Shown piece by piece: positions 36,916-47,878 of a stretch of DNA of 48,419 nt. Made by a program: the position numbers and the translations under genes. The notes beneath the pieces were generated by a model. That model did no database searches, was not told where the DNA came from, and saw only the letters and a list, made by a program, of their open reading frames with translations. The DNA comes from Perkinsus chesapeaki (taxonomy: Eukaryota; Perkinsozoa; Perkinsida; Perkinsidae): the NCBI GenBank assembly GCA_013115145.1, contig JAAPAO010000241.1, forward strand, positions 1-48,419, in the 5' to 3' direction. Positions within the stretch are counted from its first letter, which is position 1, and each line of letters opens with the position of its first letter.

Positions 36916-39900
36916 TTGGAGGATCGTCCCTTCTGTGATTCGCAACTGTCAGGCCAGCCAGTGGAGAAGAACCCAATACCATTGCTGCCGCCCAGCCCGG
37001 GCGGTCTCATCCGGTATCTTCCCTCGCCCGACGCTTCAATAGGGAGGGCAGTACCAGGAATTGAGGACGTCACTACCAAGGAGCCGTTGGAACAGCAGCA
37101 GCCCTCGAATGGGAATACAGCGAGTAGGCTGGGGCGATGTTGTCGATCGGCTAGTCGGTATGGCTCGTGATAGGACCGTCTTGCCCGGCCACCAACGGAA
37201 CTTTGGACCCAGCTCTGCGTGAGTACGTGGCATCGCAGCGGAAGGCTTCATATGTGTTCGACACGCTAGCAGGGCGCGGGGCCTATGGGGAGGCTTGGAG
37301 GGCTGTGATGATGGATGGAACTTGCAGAGTAGGCCCAGACGCCTAGTGCCAAGGTTCACATTGGCTCTTCGTCGCTGTCAGGAAGTTGTTCTCAAAAGGA
37401 TGTTTTTGGAGAAAGGGGAACATGTTCGACTATCGGGGCTCAGAGAGATCTACTTCGGTGAACTTCTCCGTAATGAGAACCAAGATGGGAATCACCACAC
37501 GGCACGGTATCTCGGTCACTTCATGTCTAATGAGGCGGGGAAGGGAGAGGAGCTCTGGCTGGTGTTCGAGAACGAAGGCTTCTCTTTGGTCCATTGGATG
37601 TTCCAGCCCACCGGTGGTATGGTCAGACGAAGCCTCTTCTGGCGGACTCTTCGAACTGAAAATGACAAACTCCTGGACATCATGCGGCAGCTCTTTGAGG
37701 CCTTAGATGAGATACATTCGAGGGGCATCACTCATAGGGATGTGAAGCTTGAGAATATACTATTGAAAATCACAGAGTCGGGCGAGATACAACTCAAGTT
37801 AGCCGATTTCGGCAGTGCGGTAACCTCTGATGCGGTGTACTACGGCCAGAATGGCCCCACCATCGCCGAGGAAACTGCGCGGTATGCTCCGCCACCAGGC
37901 TCTGGTAAGCCCGATATCGCTCGCTCATTCCAAGTTGCACCTCCGTCTTAGGCGATCCGTGCTGTACAAGGCAGCCGTCCTTTGATATGTGGTGCGCTGG
38001 GGTGCTCTGGCTGGAGCTGTTCCTTGGTCATCGTGGTGTGTTCGAGCCTGATACGGCCATTGACCCGAGGCACAGAGTAAGTTGTAAAATGTGGAGCTGT
38101 GTAGTGGAAGCGGCTGCGTTTAGAATTTGTTCGAACATCGCTTGAGGGCAGTTGGTGTCCAATCTGATGAAGAGATCGATCGGGCCCTGCGAGTGGAGGC
38201 GTTTCGACTATGGGGCATTACCGAGCAGCCCACCGGGGACCAAGCTGAGGTAGGGCCGTCTCTGTTCCATATTGGTGCTGTATCATTATCTTAGGTGGCC
38301 TTCCAAGCAGCTCTGAACGAACAGGATCCGCTAGAGTCGGGTCTGATGCCCCGAAGCTGCATGGACCTGCTCCGTTCACTGCTATCTTGGCACCCGAAGG
38401 ACCGCCCTTCGGCTCGGGAGGCCCTCAACAGCGCATGCTTTTCTCGCCATGTTGTCGAGCCCAAGTACCCCCACGTCAAACTGCTACCGCCACCTAAGGA
38501 CATTGTCCTCCACCGGGAGGATTCACGGAGGTTGACCGCTGATTGGCTGAGCTCAAACTTGCCCGTGGAGAGCCTCGTTAGCGCCACCAACACGGACATT
38601 GGCGTGCGGAGCAGGATGGAGGACCGTCATAGTCAGTCGGTAATTATCGATCCGAAGACGGGAAAGCAATACTTCCTCGGATGTGTTATGGACGGACACA
38701 ATGGTCCTACTGTGGCCTCGATTCTGGCACATCAACTGGAGGGTCAGGTGAGTCATTTGTGCGGCCGACACAGTGACTTCCTGACTAGGTTGCCGGGCGC
38801 CTGCGGTATGGCATGGACCCACCAACGGCGTTGCGAACAGCTATACTTGATATTGATGGCGCAGTGACGGACACGGATGAGCTAACTGGAATAGTGGGCA
38901 GCACGGTAGGCATCTTTTGACATCTTGGCGGGCCATGGTATTCTCAGGTCGTCTGTTTAATGACCGACGGTGAGTCTTTGTGGACAGCCAACACCGGTGA
39001 CTGTAGAGCTGTGAAGGCGGAGCTAGTAGACGATAAGGAATGGTCGCCTACTGTAAGAAGTGAAAACCGTTTCGACCATGTCTAGATTGATGCTAGGTTG
39101 GCGGTCGAGTGTCCTGGGGTGACGATTACTCTGGTGTGGTGCTCGGATCCGCTCCCCATGGTCGAGTATTGGTGCAACCAGATGACATGCCAAATAAACG
39201 TAAATACTTGTCGAGAGAGAAGTAGGTTCCTCTCTTTCTCTATTCTACCGCGTTCTGTGCTTTAGACTCCGGCCGTACCACAATCTGGCCGTGATGACCA
39301 CTCGCTTGACCACAGACCATAAGCCTTGCGATCCTCGAGAAGCCTCGAGGATCGAAGCTTCGGGAGGGAAGGTGAATGAAAGCAACGATGCCCATGACAT
39401 TGCTCTCATCATCAGGTTACCTGCAGTGACCCTTCTGACCCCGAATCAGCGACGTATCGAGTGAACGGTGCTCTCGGTGTGTCCCGATCAGTGGGTGTGC
39501 GGTCCTTCAAGCAGTACGGTGTAGTGGCGGACCCAGACGTGACGATGGTGAAGACTAATGACAAGTGAGCTAATTAACTAGGGCGGCTTCGGCGGTGCAT
39601 TCAATACTACCACTAGCGCATTGCCGTTACCGATGGTGTTGATTTCATCGTTTTCTTTTTGAGTGCCCCCGAGGTTGGGTTCGAACAGTACGGGTAGACC
39701 AGGTAACAAGCGGATGTTGGTTTGTCAGATCTCAGCAGTGGTTGATAATGATGTGCACCGATGGTGTGTGGGACGTTATGGATGACCAAACCGCTGCCGA
39801 GGTATGATGCTCTCATGGGGTAGTGATGATACTGTTGATCAGATTGCATTGAGTGTGTCACCACGAACGGTTGAGAATATGAGCCAAGCTGTCGTTGAGG

Positions 39901-40010
39901 AAGCCAAGAAGCGAGGCAGCCGAGACAACCTCACCTGCATGGTCGTCTATCTCAAGTGGAAAAACACCACCACGACCGCCGCCGACGGCAAGAACCGGCC
40001 GTATGATTGA
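36916..40010 (+). CDS. Protein kinase fused to PP2C phosphatase
   Basis: Exons placed with confidence are 37174-37328, 37382-37904, 37952-38076, 38124-38249, 38295-38747, 38789-38905 and 38948-39052; several more follow to the stop at 40010, and an earlier one ends at 37123. The start is unknown; 36916 is only the earliest likely coding position. The kinase part has the glycine loop GRGAYGEAW, Lys in VVLKRM, HRDVKLEN, DFGSA and SFDMWCAGVLWLELF, so it looks active. The exon starting at 38295 ends the kinase (LLSWHPKDRPSAREAL) and runs straight into PP2C: GVRSRMEDRH, VMDGHNG, LWTANTGDCRA, RVNGALGVSRS, MCTDGVWDVM and GSRDNLTCMVV. All PP2C metal-binding Asp residues are present. Both activities in one chain suggest a switch that resets its own targets. 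Introns between 39053 and 39800 are only partly resolved. Confidence 0.9.
39329..39354. repeat. 11-bp hairpin inside a PP2C exon
   Basis: CGATCCTCGAG at 39329-39339 is the exact reverse complement of CTCGAGGATCG at 39344-39354, with loop AAGC. It lies in coding sequence for the PP2C segment HKPCDPREASRIEASGG. Such a perfect GC-rich stem in an exon is unusual but may be chance from codon use at Arg/Glu-rich positions. Confidence 0.75.
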
Positions 40011-40420
40011 TTGGAGATGTGAATATCTGAAACTGTTGTAATCTTTGAAGGCGCGTACAATACTGTTGTTATTATTATTAAATACCCAAAAACCTCTCCT
40101 GTGTTGTCGCATTATTCGACTATAGCACCAGTGCGGCAGCGGGCACAACCGAAGAAGAGGACAATTCAAGACGGAGAAGACGAGAAGCTCGCGGCAGCCG
40201 TTTGACGATTTAACGCTGGCAGATCGCGAAAGCGGCGTCAATCCCGAAGTGTTGTGTTGTTACCCGACTCTGGTAGGGAGTAAAGATACTGGGCGCGCGC
40301 GTCCTCGTTAACCGTTAGATTAATCTCGCTCGCCCAAAAAGATACTCTCGAGACACTTGGATGTTCCAAGGAATAGCCTATTTGAATTTCGTATAATCTC
40401 GTGGCAGTTGATAATAGGTA

Positions 40421-43130
40421 ATGACTACTCTCCGGTACACTAAGACAATCGCATTCGTCACCATGAGTACATGGACGATTCTCCCCTCGAGTGCTTGGGA
40501 GAGTGAGGTTTCACCTGAAGATTTCACTGTCTCACGCGTACAGTATGGTGGTCATGGCCGCCGTCTTGGTTCAAACGATGACACCTGTGAAGCGAGTATA
40601 GCTGGTCAGCCCTGGCAACCTCTCCGTCTGGGTGTCCATTACATCGACCTCGAGACCGATCTACCCGACACAGCCATGCGTGATTACGTCAGAAAGGAAG
40701 CTGTTCCTCGCGCTGTGAGTTACTGGCAGAAAACCCTCAAGGTTCGTCGCGCCCAAGCTCCCATCAGAGCCGCAAGATCCTGCAGAAGTGAGTGGCTTCC
40801 TGGCAAATGTGCCAGAGTTCGTTACGAAGGCGGCGGTGCCTCTTGTGGATCCATTAACGGTTCGCCTATTATGATTCCGGAAGATTATTTGGACGAGCTC
40901 ATCACGTATGGTGGCTGCTACACTGACGGTACCTGTATTTATCCCACTGTTCATCCAGCTGGCAGTGGTTTCACTGATGTTGATATGGTTATTCTTGTTA
41001 CAGCTAAGGCGGACAATGACTGCGGTGCTAATGGCGTAGGCACCTTTGCTTTTGCTTTAAGCTGTCAAAGAGACCAGTGTGATAGACCAACATTCGGTCT
41101 CATCAATATATGCCCTCAAATGATAGACCTAAGATCACAGTATGCCAAGGATGAGCTTGTTGGTACTATGATTCATGAGCTTACTCATGCCTTGGTATTC
41201 TCTTCGAGCAAGTTCCCCTTGTTCCGGTATGCGGATGGATCCCCTCGTGTGCCGAGAGACCCCTCGGATGGCGAGCTTCGACCCTACAGCACTAGGTGAG
41301 ACCTGTGACCGTGTGTTATAAGTGTTAATTGTGCAGGTACCAATGTTCTACATCTGGCGGCCTTTCTGTCACCTACCCCAAGTCAAACGGCAATTATATG
41401 TACGTGGACGCTCCAGGTGTTGTGGAGGTTGGCTCTGCTCGTGGAATGAATAAAGAAGACTGCAAGTGCCCTGTGGGTCGTATGGGATCGACGTCGAGCT
41501 CGGACATGCAGAAGTGCTTGCTCGCGCCTAAGGGCAACTGCGTGTTCAAGGTCGTGACGCCCAAGGTAAGTTGAGCTACCCTCTGATTGCGCTATAACGT
41601 GGCCGATAGGTGGTTGAGAAAGCCCGTGAGTATTTCGGATGTTCTACCCTCGACGGCATGGAGCTGGAAAATCATGGCTCTGGTCAAGGCTGTAGGGTTC
41701 TGGAGTCCCACTGGGAACAGAGGATTCTCGAGGGCGAGTTGATGGTAAGATATTTGCTGATACTTCGGGCTGGGGAATAGTGGTCGATCAGGTACCGGTC
41801 ACTGGTTTCTCATATAACTTTATGTCGGAGATTACATTAGCCCTGTTCGAGGACAGTGGGTGGTATCTCCCAGACTACTCTATGTCCGCTAAGATGTACA
41901 AGGGCATGTTCTTTGGGTGAGTTTGCTGTCACGGTGAAGTATACTTTGCACGGTCATGCAATCAGATACAAGCAAGGCTGCTCATTTGTGAATGATAAGT
42001 GTATTAACAGCGGCGGAGATGTCACCTTTGAGGCTGGTGGAAAGAAGACCAGCCATTTCTGCACTGCTGAGGACGATACCGAAAGCCGGTAGGTTACCGT
42101 TGTTATTCTCTAGGCTTAGTCTCTCCACCCTCTAGATGCTCGTTGGACCTGAACTCTAAGGTTAAATGTACCATCAAAGATGAGGCAGCTCCCTTCTCTC
42201 AATATCTGTACGTTTGCGGATTTGCAAAAAGTCAATAGTGCCGCGGCGGGCGTTAGGTACGGTGGTCCCGTGAAGCATGGCAAGTCTTATTACGGTGACT
42301 ACTGCCCGATATGGGAGAGCGCCTCATCATGGGATTGTGAAATGGGTCGATGTAAGTCTCAGGCTGGGAGCCATGATATAACCGTCTTTCAGTTGATGAC
42401 ATGTCTCGGCTCAACGGTGAGCTATTTGCCAGTGATAGTGTCTGCCTTATGAGCTCTCTACGGCGGTCCCAATACCTAGGAGGTGGTAAGGTGAAGATTT
42501 TACCAAATCCAAAGCAGGTAGGACCATCAGCCAAACTGCCATTTCTTATGAAAACCTTTTCAGGTCAGTGCTTGCCATAGAGTGGAATGCAGTGCTGACC
42601 GTCAGAGCTACACGGTTTTCGTGGCTGTGGGATTTGCCGGGGACAGCAATGACGTCCGTCCTCTGGGAACCTGTGAGCTATTATGACTGTGGTTGTTCGC
42701 TTGCTCTTATTGGTTATTCTCAGGCCGCACTGAGGGGCAGATTATTTATGATCCTAATAATGAATATTCGAAGGAAGTCAGCGCATTTAAATATGAAAAA
42801 GGCTATCTCACTTGTGCAGATCCAGCCTTGGTGTGCGCAGTGAGAAAGTGAGTATCTTATATCGAGCCTTATCTGAGGACGCACGATGTTTGTCTTAGTT
42901 ACCCTCATTTGTCATTGAAGTCCAACAACGAGCTCTCGGACGGCTCTTCGGGTACGCTGGTTTGTTCGGCGAATGACACTCGCTACACGAGCAGAAATAT
43001 GTCGTGTTACTATGAGCCCGATTATAGCGCCGCCACCGCCGCATTCTATGGCCTTCGAACAGCAACAATATGGGGCAGCATCCTACGTTTTGTGATGTAT
43101 GGTTTATTATTGATTATATACCTTCTCTAA
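40421..43130 (+). CDS. Leishmanolysin-like metalloprotease (peptidase M8)
   Basis: M8 enzymes are zinc proteases, often surface-bound or secreted. An N-terminal signal peptide (about residues 1-25, ending near PSSAWES) is followed by a propeptide-like region and GVGTFAFALSCQRDQCDRPTFG, then HELTH at 252-256 in exon 1 (40421-41295). Later exons include 41337-41565, 41610-41744 (with SHWEQRILEGELM holding the likely third zinc His), 41792-41916 and 41966-42088. More Cys-rich exons follow (QGCSFVNDKCI; HRVECSADRQSY; GYLTCADPALVCAV) up to a last exon from about 42900 to the stop at 43130. The C-terminal FVMYGLLLIIYLL is a hydrophobic end typical of a GPI signal or membrane anchor. Many paired Cys residues fit an extracellular protein. 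Exon borders after 42190 are partly unresolved. Confidence 0.9.
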
Positions 43131-43942
43131 ATGCCTAATTCTACAGTCAATTTAATCTATTTTTATGTTCACTGTGACGTGAATTTCGAAGGTGCCGACG
43201 TACACTACGTTATGAATTGCTTTCACATCATTCCCCTTTACTATTATTATTGCTATCTGTTGTATAAATTAAGTACCTATTGGTGCGCGTAGAGTATAAT
43301 GGTTGTAACAACAATGATATAAGTTGTATTAGCAATGTTACTGCATACCCCTGCTAATACTAGCAGTGGGGAGGATGTTGACTTCGACATGCGTTTTTCT
43401 AGCGCCGCTAGCGGGAAGCGTGTGAATATAATGCGTTTTGTTTCTCGAGTGTCTGAATTAGTTCACTTGACGTATGTTTTAGGTCCGGGGCCCGATCTTG
43501 GGGCGGAAGGCTTTGCTGGAAATCTTCGCCCGGGATTGAGTCTGCTAACTGTGATGATAGTTATCATCCTCTCCATCACTTTGAACTAAATATGTTTATC
43601 ATACCAATTATCATTCCCTTTATGTCTATCAATCGTCAAATGCTCAAAACTTGTAACACTCTACTTGTTAACAAATTGATTCATAGTCATTCGGGTCCTT
43701 CAAGCTCTTCAACTGTCTATTCTCATCATCGTCGTCGAAAAGAAGAAGTATATTCAGATGTGAGTCGAATTCGCTTTTCAATGGATTTAATGTTGCATGT
43801 CAATGTCACTTAGCTTTAAATATCACTCAGCATGTTAAGGTATAGTCAGAATTGCGTCCATAGTCTGCCAATCGCTGTATTTGGTGCTGACTGTTATTTC
43901 TCGACTGTTGGCGTTTACTTCTGTTTGGCGGTCTTCACTTTA
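43131..43942. other. AT-rich intergenic stretch, nothing recognised
   Basis: Short open frames exist, but their predicted peptides are low in complexity or hydrophobic without family likeness. I see no RNA gene or repeat. Confidence 0.5.
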
Positions 43943-46695
43943 ATGACAAAGCCGGAAATAGACCCTGCGGTGGCGGAAGCGATAGAGGAAGCTCTCCGAG
44001 AAGTTGCAGCGCTGAGGCCAGCTGATCCGGTGGCATTCGTGGCCGACAAGTTAGCTGCAAAGAGCCAGTACGAAACCAAGAAAGCTTACCTGCCGTGCGA
44101 CACTGAAATGCCATAAATAAGCGTCTTCCTACCTGCTCAAATCGTGCATTGAAGAATGCTGGGAACCTTACGCTAGTGGGAGTCCGTTGTACAATCGTGT
44201 TATACTGGTAGGATACACCTCGTTGATCAGGCTCGATGTCGATGCGTATTCTTCCACATACAAGGAACACAAATCCCAGCTGAGGTGTGCCACTAGTTGG
44301 AGCCTGAGTAGTCTGTCAGACGAACGAATAGATACGAACTAGATTGGGCATGTCCCAATTCCACAAATCCATTTTCGTGGGTGCCGACTGCCTACTTCGA
44401 CTACAAGGCTCTTAAGTATGACGTTGACAAAGGCTGGTCACATTAGCTGAATAATAAACCTCTCAGGGATCTCAACCGGAGAGTAGAAGACTTCTGGCAG
44501 AGGGTTCTGGAGGATCCCGAGCATTTGATAGATAGAAGAGCTTTGGCAGAGGTCAGCGGTCAGAGATTAGGCGAATCTTCAACTGTGCAGGGTTGATGCG
44601 CGGTGTTCCCTGATGGAGTCGCTGTTGCCTCGACGATACCTATCAGGTTTACCCGGAGCTTTACTACTTTACAATACTTGAGGATGATTCTGAGGAAGCA
44701 TCGGCGATTGATGCCATATGCGAAGCCATTAGAATCATCAAGGACGTCGTTACGGCCGATCCGGGCCTATTACCACACTTTAGGCCATTCGACGGTGTCG
44801 GTGACTATAGGAGAACTATAGGGCATGTAAGCGTCCTATTTATAGTAGCACAGCCGAGTCTGAGTTCGTGGCCATGGGGGCTCTCATGTCGGACAGGATC
44901 GCCCGGTATTTTTCAGGAGTACTCCCGCCATTCTGTAGCGCAGTTTCTGGGGGCGATGATACCGGGGTTAGTGGGTCGGGCTAAAGGAGCCAACAGTTTG
45001 GAGAAGCTCGTGCCGAACATTCATGACCCATTCCACCCAAGAGGCCACCGTAAGCCTTGTTCGGTCTCACGGCTTCCGATGGTCTATGGGCCTCATTCAG
45101 TGGTTCCTCTGCCGGATGATGAGGTGAGTGAAAGAGATGTTTTAAGAATCAAAGGTGATCAAATGAACCACACGCTCTCCAGCGCTCGTACGACAAGTCT
45201 GTCGAGCTGTGGAGCACTGTTAGATGGTCGAGACTGGATGCAATGGGATACAGTCGCCCATCGGCTAGACCTGCTCACTGTGAGGCTTATATTGCTTCGG
45301 TTGTTGGAAAAAGACCAAGTCCACGAGAAGCTCGACCAATACACCAAAGACTACAGTGAGCACTCTGTATGGGATGGAATGGGTCCCAAGGATGGTTCTG
45401 GCAAGTACTGGCTGAAATCTGGTCGGCGAGGGTGACTGCTCGGTTTCAGATATTACTCAATGCTTGTTGATTCCCCTCGTCTCTTGTCCCTCTTCCCTTC
45501 ATTCAAGAAGTTGGACACAGAACACAAATCAGTACCGTGTTAGCGCTCTAAACTTCGTGGGATTTGTCACATGCAGTTCATCCTGTCGTGGCTGAGGACA
45601 GGTTTCCCTCTGCGCGATTTACCTTGTGGGCGATTCGTCGCTGCTCACTTCCACATATTCCGTGAAGGTAGCTCTCGATTTGCGTGTCGGGATTGAAGCA
45701 TGTGGTTCTAGAGACGCTCACAGAGTTCCCTCCACTGTCGCTGGAGATAGTGGTTCAAGGATTGGTCAGTGAAGCCGTCTACGACCATTGGGATGATATC
45801 ATTACTCCCTTCGATCCTGATATATTCAGCGTGGAAGTCCAGATAGCAGCCGAGGTGCAGCGCGGTGATGGCGGAAGTCCACAACTGCATTGCTATAGGC
45901 CATGTGTGTTTGCCGTTATTATCGCGCTAAAGCTGTTATGTCCTACCTTGGTCTGCGATACAAACATGTTATAACGCCGGCTTGCCTTAAACTTGGTCAC
46001 ACTCTACCATCACAGTGGTGGGAGGCATCGAAGGCTGTTAAGAGGACCATTGTGAGGGATACCTCGGCTTGCCTCTTGGATTTGGTGGAGCTGTTTAGGT
46101 AAAGCTTTCCTACATGCCTAGGCACTTTGTAGCCCTACGAAACGTTCTCCATGGCAAAGTTCTCACGGAGGATCAGCTCATATCACTTATCACGTAGGAG
46201 GGTATGCTCTTTTCATTCCGACCTGGTAAATGGCACTGTAGTCAACTAAACAAGGATGGGATGACTCAGCGACCAGCACTGTTACTGGAAGGTGTCGTGG
46301 AGTATCTCGATGCATGTATCGACAATCAGAATATCGGGCCGTCGTGGGGGCTTGCGGTAGTCTGGCCACTTGGCCACGTTGTGCTTCAAACCGTTGCTTG
46401 TCTTTGACGGTAGACGCTGGCCAATATTCTTGCTAGAGCTGGAAAGGTGTTTGGAAAGCTTCATCCAAGTGAATGTCTCCTCGTGTTGGACCTGTCTCAG
46501 CTAGCTAAGAGTATCTCAGACCATCCAGATGAATATGGTGAGATGTATTCCCTCATAGACTTCAATACATAATCAGGTTTCGGTGGCCATCTTGAAGAAG
46601 CTCACTTCGACGAGGTTTACCCCATCGACAGGGGACCCCTAATTCGTAGGACTGGAAGGATCATCCCTTTTTTGGCGCCTCATGATACGGAATAA
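43943..46695 (+). CDS. Unrecognised multi-exon protein with Dpy-30-like N-terminus
   Basis: The first exon starts at ATG 43943 and encodes LRPADPVAFVADKLAAK near residues 25-41, which resembles the Dpy-30 dimerisation motif. Later blocks include LNRRVEDFWQRVLEDPEHLI (about 44470-44530), YYFTILEDDSEEASAIDAIC (about 44660-44720), an exon about 44956-45420, HVVLETLTEFPPLSLEIVVQ (about 45690-45750), YLGLRYKHVITPACLKLGHT (about 45935-46000) and a C-terminus ending TGRIIPFLAPHDTE at 46695. An intron at 46194-46240 joins what would otherwise be two genes. Several internal joins (44110-44460 and 45420-45690) are not resolved. Dpy-30 domains bind amphipathic helices such as that of RSP3, so a ciliary role is possible but unproven. 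Function otherwise unknown. Confidence 0.5.
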
Positions 46696-47878
46696 AATCC
46701 ATGTTCGTCGGCATAAGGAGCTCATAATTAAGAGGTTGTGTTAGTGGCCAGTAACCAATTAATACTGACGTCATTGAGGTGTCCACATACCATTCGAGCA
46801 TTCATGAAGGCATTGGTCCGCCGAGTTACGGTAATTATTCTCGACATCGCGCCACTCAGCTTGCCTATTATAAAGCTATACAAATCGCCAAACGCTTCAT
46901 TCTCGCTCCAGTACTGTGGGCTGACTATCGTAACTCATTTGGTAAACCTCTACTACGAACTAACTTTGCCCTATATGGAGGCAGACATTACACAAGGACT
47001 CAGCAGTACTGATTCATGCAAAGAAGGTTTCATATAGCGCAAGTCTAATACATCACCAACCAAGGAAGCGGAAGGTTCTGGTCAGAGTTGCGGTAATCCC
47101 ATTGGCCATTCGAACCCTAGCCATAAGCGTCACTGCAAGCAGTAATCGCCAGGAGTTCGCGAGCTGTTATAAACCTTATCAACGTTACACTGTGTAACTT
47201 ACTTTTTTAGAGTTGTCTTAGTTGGACGTAGAGAGCGTACTGAGATTCTAATAACTTAAGAGGTCTTGTTGAACTCGGGAACGCCCAGATGAAAAGTTCT
47301 AATAGCGAACTACCCGAACTACAAGGTGACCTTTTCAAGAGAGCGAATATTTCGGCTACGCATGTGGCGTTGGAAAGCTCCTGAGAGTGGCTTTCTTTTG
47401 TTGCCGCTAGCAGTTTGCCTGATTTGAAAAGCACGAAGTGCTGAAGGTACAGTTCGAGCCGGAGTCGGTTTCTCATGTGTCTATTTGTGAATTCTTTGTC
47501 AATACTTCTCCATGAATTCGGAACCCACAGTGGGTTACCCACTGACACCACAAACAGCGCCCAGCAATCGTGCTTTCCAAAACAATGCATGATAGCGTGT
47601 ACACATCCTCTTCCTTTTGCGAAGTCCTTTTGCGATTTCTGGCAAGCTCCACGAGGAATAATTTTCAGTGTGGCCCACTGTGTATCAGCTTTACTTCACC
47701 AACACAAGAGTAAACATTACGAATTGAGTCAGCTTATACTGATGCATGCAATGAATGTCCGAAATAACGATGAAAACCTCATCATGGGATGAATGAGTTA
47801 TATACTTTAGACGGGGTGCCGCCATATTCAGTCCCGTCTTACGGGCCTTAGGCCGGCCAAGCCACATAGGTTCGGCCT
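46696..47878. other. Intergenic or unresolved stretch
   Basis: A + strand frame near 46779-47012 gives a plausible peptide (RFILAPVLWADYRNSFGKPL), and a minus-strand frame at 47207-47590 gives 127 aa, but neither has a convincing start, splice sites or family likeness. They may be leftover exons or chance. I call no gene here. Confidence 0.4.

Noticed and set aside
46204..46407. Separate small gene starting at ATG 46204
   Set aside because: An intron at 46194-46240 joins the upstream and downstream frames in phase, so one longer gene is more likely.
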